NCBI RefSeq assembly: GCF_900116865.1
Contig: NZ_FPCD01000004.1
Coordinates: 62,001-126,000, forward strand
Length of the DNA stretch: 64,000 nucleotides
Source of the DNA: Butyrivibrio sp. M55
GTDB lineage: Bacteria; Bacillota; Clostridia; Lachnospirales; Lachnospiraceae
Direction: 5' to 3'
Made by a program: the position numbers and the translations under genes. Each line of letters opens with the position of its first letter. The stretch's first letter is position 1. Positions 15,622-24,822 of the stretch are shown piece by piece. Below the pieces are notes generated by a model, which searched no databases, was not told the DNA's origin, and worked only from the letters and a program-made list of their open reading frames with translations.

Positions 15622-16011
15622 TCAAAGTCCCATGATTTCTCCGTAGATCATTACTGCGTTTCTAACGCAAGTCTCACAGGGGCATAATGGCTTTCCGTCT
15701 GTAACTGCCTTTAGATCTTTGCACTTCAAGGCACCGCATCTTTTTCCAAACTCTTCCTGAATCTGTTTGGTGACGCCAAGAGTTCCTTTGCCCTCTGTCT
15801 TAAGTCCCGCTATCATTCCTGCTCCTATCAAAGCGCCGCAGGTTGCTTCAAGGTTGCCCATTCCCGCGCAGAATCCGGCAGATACCTGTTTGAGTTGCTC
15901 CTCAGTTAGCCCCGTCTCATCGGCCAATGCCGCAGTTACCGCCTGCGCACAGTTATACATTCCGGAATTTTTGAGTTCCACAGCCTTATCGGCTCTTTCA
16001 TTCAATGTCAT
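15622..16011 (-). CDS. C_GCAxxG_C_C-family protein
   Basis: 129 residues. The name-giving cysteine motifs are visible: YNCAQAVTAA, then CAGMG, TCGALIGAGM, and C-terminal CGALKC and CPCETCV. Members are thought to be redox-active or metal-binding proteins, often adjacent to ferredoxins; a defined reaction is lacking. It is the last gene of a three-gene minus-strand operon (ferredoxin, membrane Fe-S protein, this gene), only 2 nt after the stop of the previous gene. Confidence 0.85.
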   Translation of the reverse strand: MTLNERADKAVELKNSGMYNCAQAVTAALADETGLTEEQLKQVSAGFCAGMGNLEATCGALIGAGMIAGLKTEGKGTLGVTKQIQEEFGKRCGALKCKDLKAVTDGKPLCPCETCVRNAVMIYGEIMGL

Positions 16012-16013
16012 AA

Positions 16014-16607
16014 TTATCCACTACCTTTCTTTGCCTTTATCTTGCAAATGCCCTGTGTCATAGTTCCCATCGGACAAAAAGTACACCAGGTTCTTTCTTT
16101 GTACATTGCCATTACTATCAGGCCTATCAGCGTGGATGTCAGCATAAGACTGTAAAATCCAAAGCCAAACTGTGCCACCCAATCCGGTAGGACACTTCCA
16201 TTATACGCCCATTTCCATGGTACTTTAAATGTCCAAAAGAGTTTGACCACTTTCTTAAGTGTCGATGCTCCCGAGAAAACAAGATATGTCTGAAAGATCA
16301 TGGATCCAAACATTGTCATAAAAAATGTAAGGAAACCATATCTGAACCATTTTGATGAGATCCACTTCGGAGCAGGCTTTCTTCGTGAGCACTTAAGGTT
16401 TCTTCCAAGTACCCAGAAAAGTTGCCCTCTTCCGCACATATGATTGCAGAACCATTTATTCCCGCCTACTGCCGCAAATATTAAAGGAAGTATGAAATCA
16501 ATCATTCCAAGCCAGGCAAATAAGATATTGAAAAAACCAAGCGCAAAATAAACTATCGTCCATATCCAAAGATAGTCATACCAGTGTTTTTTCTTATTTA
16601 ATGACAT
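16014..16607 (-). CDS. NapH-like membrane 4Fe-4S protein
   Basis: Roughly 197-residue membrane protein with 4 hydrophobic spans (WIWTIVYFALGFFNILFAWL; FILPLIFAAVGG; YGFLTFFMTMFGSMIFQTYL; GFYSLMLTSTLIGLIVMAMY) and cysteine pairs CNHMCGRGQLFW and CTFCPMGTM, typical of NapH/CcoG-like electron-transfer proteins. ATG 16607 is chosen because GCGGAGG is 6 nt upstream; it overlaps the ferredoxin gene by 14 nt. Presumed to pass electrons between the ferredoxin and a membrane or periplasmic partner. Confidence 0.75.
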   Translation of the reverse strand: MSLNKKKHWYDYLWIWTIVYFALGFFNILFAWLGMIDFILPLIFAAVGGNKWFCNHMCGRGQLFWVLGRNLKCSRRKPAPKWISSKWFRYGFLTFFMTMFGSMIFQTYLVFSGASTLKKVVKLFWTFKVPWKWAYNGSVLPDWVAQFGFGFYSLMLTSTLIGLIVMAMYKERTWCTFCPMGTMTQGICKIKAKKGSG

Positions 16608-16794
16608 CTTGTACCTCCGCAACATTAATAGAACCTGAAGGGCAGGCTTTTTCGCACATACCGCATCCTACGCATTTGGCGACATCCACAACTGCGTAAC
16701 TACCTTTATAAATGCCGATTGCTTCCTTTGGACATTGCAACGCACACACTCCGCAGGCTACGCATCTGTTTGTGTCAACAGCAGCCTTTCTCAT
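16594..16794 (-). CDS. 2[4Fe-4S] ferredoxin
   Basis: 66-residue ferredoxin with two classical clusters: CVACGVCALQCPKEA and CVGCGMCEKACPSG. First gene of the three-gene redox operon. The divergent HxlR regulator at 16913 shares its 118-nt upstream region, which points to control by that regulator. Confidence 0.9.
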   Translation of the reverse strand: MRKAAVDTNRCVACGVCALQCPKEAIGIYKGSYAVVDVAKCVGCGMCEKACPSGSINVAEVQDVIK

Positions 16795-16912
16795 AATGAA
16801 TCTCCTTATCTCAAGATCTACTTGTTTTTTCTATTCGATACTTTTATTATATGTGGTATAATTTTTATATCAAGTACGCAGTTTTTAGTTATCTGGTAAG
16901 GAAAAGTATACT

Positions 16913-17257
16913 ATGAGAAAAAAAGAGAATCACGAGCCATTATGTGAAGATATCGCAGGAAAAGGTTGCGGATTAAAAAAGGTTATTGATACCGTCGGCG
17001 GCAAGTGGAAGATTATGATCTTATGCGTCATCGATAAGAATGAAGTTGTCAGATACGGAGAATTGAGCCGTTCTATACACGGAATCACCAATACGATGCT
17101 GGCGAATTCATTAAAAGAACTTGAAGCAGACGGCCTTGTTGAGAGAAAGCAGTATGATGAAATGCCTGTGAGGGTTGAATATAATCTTACTATAAAGACC
17201 AAGAGTCTGATTCCTATTCTTCTCGAATTAAAAAGATGGGGTGAGAATAATCTGTAA
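16913..17257 (+). CDS. HxlR-family transcriptional regulator
   Basis: 114-residue winged-helix regulator. The family pattern is clear: CGLKKVIDTVGGKWKIMIL, then RYGELSRSIHGITNTMLANS and LEADGLVERKQYDEMPVRVEY. HxlR proteins sense aldehydes, quinones or redox stress and control divergent genes. The 118-nt gap to the ferredoxin operon contains GGTATAAT and AAGTACGCA near the start codon; the operator was not identified with confidence. Confidence 0.9.
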   Translation: MRKKENHEPLCEDIAGKGCGLKKVIDTVGGKWKIMILCVIDKNEVVRYGELSRSIHGITNTMLANSLKELEADGLVERKQYDEMPVRVEYNLTIKTKSLIPILLELKRWGENNL

Positions 17258-17367
17258 ATTTATAGCACAATAATAAAATACACAGATAAAACACAAATGG
17301 GTGATATTATTTATTTGTTATTTTACAATGTTTACATTTTTTTAACGGGGAAGAGGAGTAAAAAGAA

Positions 17368-18090
17368 ATGAAAAAAAGAATTGCTTATTTAGTTATGGCA
17401 GGAATGCTGACATTTACGGGATGCGCGGGGATTGGCACATCCGAAGACGCAGGGGAGCCGGCAGAGACAGCAGAGGTAGCTGAGCCTGAAGCAGATGAAC
17501 CGGAAACAGCGGATGCTGAAACGGGCTCAGAAGATGAAGCATCGGCTGATGAGATAGCGATGGATAATGCAGACGGTGATTTTATGCCAAGCTCATTTGT
17601 TGAGGAGGCATCAAAAAAGGATAAGTTTAAGGACTATGATGAGATAATTTCTTATCTTACAAAAGGCCAGGGATATACAAAGATAAAGATTAAAGGTTAC
17701 AACGGCGAGGTTCTTGCAATCACAGATTCAGTTGACGCTGAGAAGCATGGAATAGAGGTAGCTTTTTACGGCGAAGTAGGTGGCATAGTTAAGAATATCG
17801 GTAATGCTTTTTCCAGTGAAAAAGAGTATCCGATAGCGGTAGGAAACGATTTGGTGTATGCGTGCTATACGGATTACTACGAGGCGCTTTTCTTAAATCC
17901 TGACGGAGACGGTCTTATGGTGAAAGATAACATCAGTAAAGACGGTAATACATATTCAGGATTCTTAAGAGAGACCAACAGCTTTGACGAAGCTGCCACA
18001 AAAGATTTCACAGGCGGCGAAAAAGAATTCAAAGAATATTGGAAGAACTATGAAGCTGCAACACCTATTACATTCACAGTTGTAGAGTAA
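17368..18090 (+). CDS. Lipoprotein of unknown function
   Basis: 240 residues. Signal peptide MKKRIAYLVMAGMLTF with lipobox TGC at 19-21, so the protein should be anchored outside the membrane. Residues ~22-70 are an acidic low-complexity linker (Glu/Ala/Asp rich). The folded part (FEEASKK... to the end) has no motif I recognise. AAGAGGAG lies before the ATG. Single-gene transcript ending in the terminator at 18115. Confidence 0.8.
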   Translation: MKKRIAYLVMAGMLTFTGCAGIGTSEDAGEPAETAEVAEPEADEPETADAETGSEDEASADEIAMDNADGDFMPSSFVEEASKKDKFKDYDEIISYLTKGQGYTKIKIKGYNGEVLAITDSVDAEKHGIEVAFYGEVGGIVKNIGNAFSSEKEYPIAVGNDLVYACYTDYYEALFLNPDGDGLMVKDNISKDGNTYSGFLRETNSFDEAATKDFTGGEKEFKEYWKNYEAATPITFTVVE

Positions 18091-18114
18091 TTAGCCGAAA
18101 CTAATAACAAAGAA

Positions 18115-18158
18115 AGAGTGATCATCCGATAAAGTTCAAAGGGTGGTCACTCTTTTTT
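18115..18158. terminator. Bidirectional terminator
   Basis: AGAGTGATCA and TGGTCACTCT form the stem, with T-runs on both sides. Serves the convergent lipoprotein and GNAT genes. Confidence 0.85.
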
Positions 18159-18159
18159 C

Positions 18160-18690
18160 TTAAGTGTTATCTCGTTTCGCCTCAACGATTATCATATCTT
18201 TTCTCTCGCCGTCGGTGCATTCGACGTCATGTAAGATCATGCATGGAAGCATTCCTGCTTTTATGTTGATAACAAGTGAGGGGATATTGTCGCAAAAGAT
18301 GCTGCTGATTATTCTGTCGACTTCGAATGTATCAAAGCCAAGCTTCATGCTAAGTTCCGCAGTTTCTTTTCCGTATCCTTTTCCGATAGTGTCGTCTTCT
18401 CCGATGAACAGGCCGTATTCAATCTGTCTGTCTGCCGGCTTGTAATCTTTAAAAACAACCGAACCGATCGCGCGGTCATTATTGTTTAGTTCGCATATCA
18501 TATATTGGAAAACATTTTTGGTCTGAACTTGTTCTTTGTAGTATTTCTGCTGAGCTTCCAAAGAAAATTTCTCGCGATAAACGTAGCGCTCTCTTACCCG
18601 CTCGTTATTTCTCCATTCAACGATCTTGTCGCAATCATCGATGGTCATTTTTCTGAGGCCGATTGTCTTTCCTAAGATGTCGTATTTCAA
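18160..18690 (-). CDS. RimJ/RimL-type GNAT acetyltransferase
   Basis: About 176 residues. Typical of side-chain acetyltransferases: LRKMTIDDCDKIVEWRNNE, then ICELNNNDRAIGSVVFKD, and the acetyl-CoA loop IGEDDTIGKGYGKETAEL. A TTG at 18690 is preferred because GGAGG lies 10 nt upstream; an ATG at 18717 (MMKCGG) would put that ribosome site inside the gene. Acceptor unknown. Confidence 0.8.
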   Translation of the reverse strand: MKYDILGKTIGLRKMTIDDCDKIVEWRNNERVRERYVYREKFSLEAQQKYYKEQVQTKNVFQYMICELNNNDRAIGSVVFKDYKPADRQIEYGLFIGEDDTIGKGYGKETAELSMKLGFDTFEVDRIISSIFCDNIPSLVINIKAGMLPCMILHDVECTDGERKDMIIVEAKRDNT

Positions 18691-18929
18691 TTTATGATTA
18701 CCTCCACATTTCATCATGGTAACATGTATTCATGCGAGGGTAAAGGTTTTTGACGACAAATGATACAGCTGAAATGCTGATAAATACTGAATCGTATACA
18801 TGTATTTGATATAAAGAACACAGCCCGTTTTGCAAACTTCCCGATATTTGCGATATTAATTGAATATATTGTAAAATTGATGATTATATGGTATTTTTCA
18901 TTAGGAATTTACTGGGAGAAATTGAGTTT

Positions 18930-19619
18930 ATGAAAGAATGGTTTGCAAAACTGGCTGAGGATTTCAGCCGTTGCTTTATTGAAGAGAACAGATACATGAT
19001 GCTGATAGACGGTATCGGAGTGACTATCAAGGTTTCACTCGTTGCCGTTGCGATAGGTATTGTGATAGGTTTTATGATCGCGATGTGCAATATGTCTACC
19101 AATAAAATACTTAAGACTATCGGCACAATTTACACGGATGTCATAAGGGGAACACCTTCCGTTACACAGCTTATGATCATCTATTTCGTTGTGTTTGCAA
19201 GTGTTCGCTGGCCTAAGTGGATCATCGCTGCGATCGCATTCGGAATAAATTCGGGTGCTTACGTTTCTGAGATTGTCCGCGCAGGTATCCAGTCGATCGA
19301 TAAAGGGCAGACCGAAGCCGGCAGATCGCTTGGTCTTAACGCGAGACAGACGCTTATGGGTATTGTTATCCCGCAGGCTATCAAGAATATTTTTCCCGCG
19401 CTTTGCAACGAGTTTATCGTTCTTATAAAAGAAACCGCTATCGTAGGATACGTTGGTCTTATGGATATTCAGAAGGCCGGCGATTTCATTAAGAGTTCAA
19501 CATTCCTGGCATTTATGCCTTTGATCGGAACTGCTGTGATCTACTATGTACTGATCAAGATACTTACACTTGCACTTAAGAGAGTTGAGAACACTCTTCG
19601 TAAGTCGGACATACGATGA
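18930..19619 (+). CDS. Polar amino-acid ABC transporter permease 1
   Basis: Integral-membrane subunit (229 residues, about 5 spans) of a HisMQ/GlnP-type importer. The EAA motif for contact with the ATPase is [21 protein letters not shown]. Hydrophobic spans include [19 protein letters not shown] and [22 protein letters not shown] 18930 follows GGGAG; an earlier in-frame ATG (18888) lacks a good ribosome site. First gene of the permease-ATPase-binding protein operon at 18930-21144. Confidence 0.85.
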   Translation: MKEWFAKLAEDFSRCFIEENRYMMLIDGIGVTIKVSLVAVAIGIVIGFMIAMCNMSTNKILKTIGTIYTDVIRGTPSVTQLMIIYFVVFASVRWPKWIIAAIAFGINSGAYVSEIVRAGIQSIDKGQTEAGRSLGLNARQTLMGIVIPQAIKNIFPALCNEFIVLIKETAIVGYVGLMDIQKAGDFIKSSTFLAFMPLIGTAVIYYVLIKILTLALKRVENTLRKSDIR

Positions 19620-19629
19620 GGAGAATGCC

Positions 19630-20361
19630 ATGAGTGATATGATTGAAGTAAAGAATCTTAAAAAGAAATTTGAGAATTTAGAAGTTTTAAACGGCATCAC
19701 CACTTCCATCAAGCAGGGAGAAGTGGTAGTTGTCATCGGTCCCTCAGGTTCAGGTAAGAGCACGTTTTTACGTTGTCTCAATCAGCTTGAGGAGATCTCC
19801 GAGGGAGAGGTTTTCCTTGATGGTCAAAAGATAAATGACCCGGCGACGGATATCAACAAGATCCGCCAGAAGATGGGAATGGTATTCCAGCATTTCAATC
19901 TTTTCCCACATATGACTATTATTGATAACATCACTTATGCACCGGTTAAGCTCGGTAAGATGACTAAGCTTGATGCAGAGAAGAAGGCCAAAGAGCTTCT
20001 TGAGAGAGTTGGCCTTTCGGAAAAAGCTGACAATTATCCCATTCAGCTTTCCGGTGGACAGAAACAGCGTGTTGCTATAGCAAGGGCGCTTGCGATGGAA
20101 CCGGAAGTAATGCTTTTTGATGAACCCACATCGGCACTTGATCCTGAGATGGTAGGAGAAGTTCTCGATGTTATGAAGAAACTTGCAGAGACCGGAATGA
20201 CGATGGTCATCGTTACTCACGAGATGGGATTTGCAAGGGAAGTTGCGAACAGAGTTCTTTTTATGGATGAGGGAGTCATCATGGAGGAAGGAACTCCGGA
20301 ACAGATATTCAGCCACCCGACCAGCGAGAGAGCAAAGTTGTTCTTGAGCAAGGTCTTATAA
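19630..20361 (+). CDS. Polar amino-acid ABC transporter ATPase 1
   Basis: 243 residues; energises the importer. All motifs are present: Walker [10 protein letters not shown] (~36-44), signature [15 protein letters not shown], Walker [15 protein letters not shown] and the switch [11 protein letters not shown] 19630 follows GAGGAG at 8 nt. Begins 10 nt after the permease stop. Confidence 0.92.
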   Translation: MSDMIEVKNLKKKFENLEVLNGITTSIKQGEVVVVIGPSGSGKSTFLRCLNQLEEISEGEVFLDGQKINDPATDINKIRQKMGMVFQHFNLFPHMTIIDNITYAPVKLGKMTKLDAEKKAKELLERVGLSEKADNYPIQLSGGQKQRVAIARALAMEPEVMLFDEPTSALDPEMVGEVLDVMKKLAETGMTMVIVTHEMGFAREVANRVLFMDEGVIMEEGTPEQIFSHPTSERAKLFLSKVL

Positions 20362-20391
20362 ATAATAAACGGCGCACAGAGGGAGATAAAT

Positions 20392-21144
20392 ATGAAAAAG
20401 AGAATATTGTCAGTTGCACTTATTTTGGTAATGGGTGTCCTTGCACTCACAGGTTGCGGATCTAAGTCTTCAAACAAGATCGTGTTTGGAACAAACGCAG
20501 AGTTCCCGCCTTTTGAGTACATTTCTACAAACGGTGTTATCGACGGTTATGACGGAATCGACATGGCTATCGCATCCAAGATTGGTGAAATCTCAGGAAA
20601 AGATATTGAGATTGCCAACATGGAATTTGATTCACTTCTTGTAGCAATTCAGAACGGTCAGATCGATGCCGCTATTGCAGGTATGACAGCTACGGAAGAG
20701 AGAGCTAAGACAGTTGATTTCTCAACTCCTTACTATACAGCAACACAGGTTATGGTTGTTAAAGAGGGTTCTGACATCAAGACTGCAGCAGATATGGAAG
20801 GCAAAGCAATTGCTGTTGTTCAGGGCTATACAGGCGAGACAGTTGTAAAGGATCTCGGCTATCAGTATGAAGCATTCAAGAAAGGTACAGAGTGTATTCT
20901 TGAGCTTGTAAACGGCAAGTGCGATGTAGTAGTTATCGACTCAGCTACAGCAAAAGATTTTGTTGGCGACAACGAAGGTCTTACTATTGTAGAAGATCCA
21001 AGTGCTTTTGAGTCTGAGGAATATGCTATCGCAGTTAAGAAGGGTAACACAGAACTTCTTAAGACTATTAACGAAGCAATCGATAAGATGCTCGCTGACG
21101 GTACAATTTCTGAGTTTGCAGCAAAATATGCCGATGCTGAATAA
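20392..21144 (+). CDS. Polar amino-acid ABC transporter binding lipoprotein 1
   Basis: 250 residues, SBP_bac_3 type. Lipobox LTGCG at ~20-24 anchors it outside the membrane. The ligand fold reads FGTNAEFPPFEYI, DGYDGIDMAIASKIG, DAAIAGMTATEERAKTVDFS, typical of the glutamine/histidine/cystine group. Last gene of the operon with the permease and ATPase. Ligand not decided; no sulfur operator was seen upstream. Confidence 0.85.
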   Translation: MKKRILSVALILVMGVLALTGCGSKSSNKIVFGTNAEFPPFEYISTNGVIDGYDGIDMAIASKIGEISGKDIEIANMEFDSLLVAIQNGQIDAAIAGMTATEERAKTVDFSTPYYTATQVMVVKEGSDIKTAADMEGKAIAVVQGYTGETVVKDLGYQYEAFKKGTECILELVNGKCDVVVIDSATAKDFVGDNEGLTIVEDPSAFESEEYAIAVKKGNTELLKTINEAIDKMLADGTISEFAAKYADAE

Positions 21145-21160
21145 ATAGTTTTAGTTGATT

Positions 21161-21192
21161 ACAGGGCTGTCGCTATAGCGGCAGCCCTGTTT
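21161..21192 (+). terminator. Terminator of ABC operon 1
   Basis: ACAGGGCTG / CAGCCCTGT stem with a 12-nt loop, followed by TTTGT. Also faces the end of panD. Confidence 0.8.
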
Positions 21193-21206
21193 GTCTAAGT
21201 AGATAT

Positions 21207-21599
21207 TTATGTCATATCTGTAAGTTTTCCGTGTTTCTCATATCTTGTGATGCGTGCAGGTTTGTTGGATTCATCCACAAATACCACGGTGGGTTTGTGA
21301 GTCTTGGCGTCTTGCGCATCAATTGTGCAGTACGACATAATTATCACATTGTCGCCGACGCACACCTGTCTTGCGGCTGCGCCGTTAAGACATATCATCC
21401 CGCTTCCTGCATCTCCCGCAATGGTATATGTCTCGAAGCGGTTTCCGTTCTGTACATCAACAATCTGAACCTGCTCGTATTCAAGGATTCCCGCAGCTTC
21501 CATAAGAGAGCTGTCGATGGTGATGCTTCCTATGTAATCAAGCTCGGCGTGAGTTATGGTCGCACGATGTATCTTACCTTTCAACATGTTTATATTCAT
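21207..21599 (-). CDS. panD: Aspartate 1-decarboxylase
   Basis: Makes beta-alanine from aspartate for pantothenate. 130 residues. The self-cleavage site Gly-Ser that yields the pyruvoyl group is seen in [15 protein letters not shown]. The pocket [18 protein letters not shown] and [12 protein letters not shown] match the family. Last gene of the panBCD operon; the start lies 54 nt downstream of the panC stop. Confidence 0.95.
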   Translation of the reverse strand: MNINMLKGKIHRATITHAELDYIGSITIDSSLMEAAGILEYEQVQIVDVQNGNRFETYTIAGDAGSGMICLNGAAARQVCVGDNVIIMSYCTIDAQDAKTHKPTVVFVDESNKPARITRYEKHGKLTDMT

Positions 21600-21653
21600 A
21601 TGCTATACATCCTTATTCAATTGTTTTCGGTAGACGTTGATCATGTCCGCGTT

Positions 21654-22508
21654 TTATTCGCAGACTGAATCAACGAAGAAATTGTCGATAAGCCTTGTCT
21701 TTCCTATATAAACAGCAAGTGCTGTAAGAATCGGACCTTCTATTGTTTCAACGGGCTGGAGCTTTTCTGAATCGACGAGCTCTACATAGTCGATCTTGGC
21801 AAGCGGCTCTGTTTCGATTGTTTCTTTGATCGCAGAGATGATCTTTTTCGCATTCTTTTCACCGCTTCTGACCATTTCTTCGCCCTTTGTAAGTGCTTTA
21901 TGAAGTATCAGGGCGGCGCTTCTTTCTGACTGATTCAGATAAGTGTTCCTTGAGCTCTTGGCCAGTCCGTCTTTTTCCCTTATGATGGGGCAGCCGATGA
22001 TCTCGATGTTGTAGTTTAGATCTGAAACCATCTTGCGAACGATGGCAAGCTGCTGGTAGTCTTTTTCTCCAAAGTAAGCTCTGTCTGCCTCAGCAATGTT
22101 AAAAAGTTTGGTCACGACTGTGCACACACCGTTAAAGTGAGTGGGACGGCTCTTTCCGCAGAGTCCCTTTGAAAGAGTATCTACGCCTACGTGTGAAAAG
22201 AATGTATCGCCATACATTTCAGCGGGTTCGGGGTGGAAGATAAGATCGGCGCCAAGCCCGTCGCACAGCGTGCAGTCAGCTTCGAAGTCCCTTGGATAAG
22301 TTGCGAGATCTTCATCTGCGCCGAACTGGATTGGGTTTACGAAGTCGCTTACTATAACCTTATCATTTTCTGCAACGGCTCTTTTTATAAGGCTTGCGTG
22401 ACCTTCGTGAAGGTATCCCATGGTCGGAACAAGTCCTATAGAGTAGCCTGCTTTCTTCCATTCTTTTACATGTTCTTTTACTTCATCTATTGTCTCTGTA
22501 ATTATCAT
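21654..22508 (-). CDS. panC: Pantothenate synthetase (pantoate-beta-alanine ligase)
   Basis: Joins pantoate and beta-alanine using ATP. 284 residues. Motifs: VPTMGYLHEGHASLIKRA (adenylate-binding HxGH), VSDFVNPIQFGADEDLATYPR, FGEKDYQQLAIVRKMV, and the KSSRNTYL motif. ATG 22508 with AGAGAGG 8 nt upstream; a longer start at 22532 is unlikely. Middle gene of the panBCD operon. Confidence 0.95.
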   Translation of the reverse strand: MIITETIDEVKEHVKEWKKAGYSIGLVPTMGYLHEGHASLIKRAVAENDKVIVSDFVNPIQFGADEDLATYPRDFEADCTLCDGLGADLIFHPEPAEMYGDTFFSHVGVDTLSKGLCGKSRPTHFNGVCTVVTKLFNIAEADRAYFGEKDYQQLAIVRKMVSDLNYNIEIIGCPIIREKDGLAKSSRNTYLNQSERSAALILHKALTKGEEMVRSGEKNAKKIISAIKETIETEPLAKIDYVELVDSEKLQPVETIEGPILTALAVYIGKTRLIDNFFVDSVCE

Positions 22509-22550
22509 TTGTTTGTCCTCTCTATGATGCATCTTGATTTGTCTTGAAAG

Positions 22551-23414
22551 TTAGATCGCACGGGCTTCTTCCTGCATTGCAAAATCCGGATCAATCGCAT
22601 TTATAACATCATCGTCAATTGCAAAGGAGTGCTCTTTTGAAGGATATTCGCCTGCTTTCACGGCTTCGTCGTAAGCGCTGAAGGCTTCCTTCATTTCTTT
22701 TCCAATCTGTGCGAACTGCTTTACGAATTTGGGTTTGATACCTTCGAACATTCCGAGCATGTCCTGATAAACAAGTACCTGTCCGTCGCATCCTGCGCCC
22801 GCACCGATTCCGATAGTCGGAATAGAAAGACGTTTCGTTATAAGTGTTGCAAGTTTTTCGGGAATACATTCGAGAACTACCATGAATGCGCCTGCTTTCT
22901 CAACTGCGAGTGCATCTTCGAGAATCTGTTTCGCCTGCGCTTCGTTTTTGCCTTGTACTTTGAAACCGCCAAAGGCATTTACGGACTGTGGAGTCAGTCC
23001 AAGATGTGCGACCACGGGAATGTCCGCTTTGGTGATTGCTTCAATCTGTTCACAGACCTTTGCTCCACCTTCAAGCTTAACAGCCTGCGCGTGGCCTTCT
23101 TTCATGAGTCTGCCGGCATTTGCGACGGCATCATAGATTGACGTCTGATATGACATAAAGGGCATATCAGCGATTAGGAAGGTGTTTTTTAAACCTCTTG
23201 AAACGGCTGCGGTGTGATGGATCATGTCTTCCATGGTGACGGGAAGAGTGTCGTCATAACCGAGCATGGTCATTCCGAGAGAGTCGCCTATCAGCACTGT
23301 GTCTACGTCTGCCGCTTCCATAAGGCATGCGGTAGTGTAGTCGTAGCATGTGAGCATGCTGATTCTACGGCCTTCCAACTTTTGTTGTTGTAACGTCGTT
23401 ACTGTCTTCTTCAT
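22551..23414 (-). CDS. panB: 3-methyl-2-oxobutanoate hydroxymethyltransferase
   Basis: First committed step of pantothenate synthesis: adds a hydroxymethyl group from methylene-THF to ketoisovalerate. 287 residues. Motifs [62 protein letters not shown] and [16 protein letters not shown] match the family, including the Mg-binding Asp and the catalytic Glu. AGAGG stands before the ATG. First gene of panBCD; a separate pantoate-forming reductase (panE) is not in the window. Confidence 0.95.
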   Translation of the reverse strand: MKKTVTTLQQQKLEGRRISMLTCYDYTTACLMEAADVDTVLIGDSLGMTMLGYDDTLPVTMEDMIHHTAAVSRGLKNTFLIADMPFMSYQTSIYDAVANAGRLMKEGHAQAVKLEGGAKVCEQIEAITKADIPVVAHLGLTPQSVNAFGGFKVQGKNEAQAKQILEDALAVEKAGAFMVVLECIPEKLATLITKRLSIPTIGIGAGAGCDGQVLVYQDMLGMFEGIKPKFVKQFAQIGKEMKEAFSAYDEAVKAGEYPSKEHSFAIDDDVINAIDPDFAMQEEARAI

Positions 23415-23610
23415 TTTTTTACCTCTTTTCCATACAAGCCTTGATTGTTCAAGGTCTCATTGTTTTAGGGCTTCGATGTAACTATATCAGACATGCATTG
23501 TATATTCCAGCATTAATTGACGCAGTGCCGCTTATGAGAGGCAGAATGGCGCCTGTTATGCGGGCTATAACCGCAAGCTATCAGAAGATATAAAGATTAC
23601 CTATCGTAAA

Positions 23611-23644
23611 ACCTATTGACCTGATAGGTGATTGGAAGTAATAT
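23611..23644 (+). promoter_or_regulatory. Candidate Rrf2 operator and promoter of the cystine-type ABC operon
   Basis: ACCTAT-N7-ATAGGT at 23611-23629 overlaps -35 TTGACC (23616-23621); TAATAT at 23639-23644 lies 17 nt further. An extra half-site ACCTAT starts at 23599. The rest of the 314-nt gap (23415-23728) holds the panB upstream region and no recognised gene. Confidence 0.7.
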
Positions 23645-23728
23645 TTGTTCAGTGATTACGAAAGGGACCCGTTAAAAAATCTGACAGCTGAATTTTTAGA
23701 TTAAGTTTTAGATGAGGAGAAACACATT

Positions 23729-24739
23729 ATGAAAAAGAACAATTTGAAAAAAATCTTGGCAGCAACACTTACCCTTGCACTTGGAGTAGCAACGCTTACG
23801 GGATGCGGATCCGCTTCAGCGAAGGAAGGTTCTGCAGAGCAGACAAGCAGCGATGCTTCGGCAACACAGGAGCAGAGTGACAGCAAAGTATATAGAACAC
23901 TTGATGAGATAAAGGAAAGCGGAGAGATCAACATCGGAGTATTCTCAGACAAGAACCCCTTCGGATATGTTGATGAGAACGGTGAATATCAGGGCTATGA
24001 TGTTTACTTCGCTAATAAGCTCGGCGAAGACCTCGGCGTAAAGATCAACTTCGTATCTACTGAGGCAGCAAGCAGAGTTGAGTACCTCGAGACAGGTAAG
24101 GTTGATATCGTCCTTGCAAACTTCACGGTTACAGAAGAAAGAGCAGAAAAAGTTGATTTCGCACTTCCTTATATGAACGTGGCACTCGGAGTTGTTTCAC
24201 CTAAAGATAAGGTTATCAAGGACCTCAGCGAGATCAAGCCTGACGATCAGGTTATTGTTATCTCAGGAACAACAGCTGAGACATATCTTGAAAAGAATTA
24301 TCCCGATATCAAGCTTCAGAAGTTCGATACATACGCAACAGCAAAGACTTCTTTTGAAAACGGAACAGGTGTGGCTTGGGCAAATGACAATACAGAGGTT
24401 ATTGCATATGCAATTGAGAATCCAGGATATGAAGTAGGTATTCCTTCACTCGGAAGTCAGGATACTATCGCTCCCGCAGTATCTAAGGGCAACAGCACAC
24501 TTCTTGACTGGATCAACGGTGAGATTGAGAGCCTTGGCAAAGAGAACTTCTTCCATGCTGATTATGAGGCAACTCTTATCGATACATACGGTAAAGACTA
24601 CGAGGAGACACTTGTAGTTGAAGGCGGAAAAGTAGCAGATACGTCATCAGAAGCTTCATCGGATTCTTCAGAGGAAGCAAGCAGCGCAGCATCTTCAGAT
24701 GCAGCAGAAGCATCAACAGAAGCTTCATCTGCAAAGTAA
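23729..24739 (+). CDS. Cystine-type ABC transporter binding lipoprotein 2
   Basis: 336 residues, SBP_bac_3 fold. Lipobox LTGCG near residue 29. Ligand fold: INIGVFSDKNPFGYVDENGE, YQGYDVYFANKLGEDL, VDIVLANFTVTEERAEKVDF. Unusual Ser/Ala/Glu-rich tail of about 30 residues at the C-terminus (SSEASSDSSEEASSAASSDA), beyond the normal end of the domain. First gene of a four-gene operon (binding protein, two permeases, ATPase) under a candidate sulfur operator, so cystine or another sulfur amino acid is the likely ligand, by inference. Confidence 0.85.
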   Translation: MKKNNLKKILAATLTLALGVATLTGCGSASAKEGSAEQTSSDASATQEQSDSKVYRTLDEIKESGEINIGVFSDKNPFGYVDENGEYQGYDVYFANKLGEDLGVKINFVSTEAASRVEYLETGKVDIVLANFTVTEERAEKVDFALPYMNVALGVVSPKDKVIKDLSEIKPDDQVIVISGTTAETYLEKNYPDIKLQKFDTYATAKTSFENGTGVAWANDNTEVIAYAIENPGYEVGIPSLGSQDTIAPAVSKGNSTLLDWINGEIESLGKENFFHADYEATLIDTYGKDYEETLVVEGGKVADTSSEASSDSSEEASSAASSDAAEASTEASSAK

Positions 24740-24774
24740 TATATTATAGTAAAAATAACTGATAACATATGCGA

Positions 24775-24796
24775 GGGAGAGCTTTCGGGCTCTCCC
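24775..24796 (+). other. Intercistronic hairpin between binding protein and permease
   Basis: GGGAGAGC-N6-GCTCTCCC, a perfect 8-bp stem without T-run. Probably protects the upstream message or reduces read-through so that the binding protein is made in excess. Confidence 0.6.
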
Positions 24797-24822
24797 AATC
24801 AGCGTTTAAAAGGAAACACAAA

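Noticed and set aside
18797..18806. ATACATGTAT palindrome before ABC operon 1
   Set aside because: Ten bases in AT-rich DNA are easily found by chance; no second copy at a comparable position.
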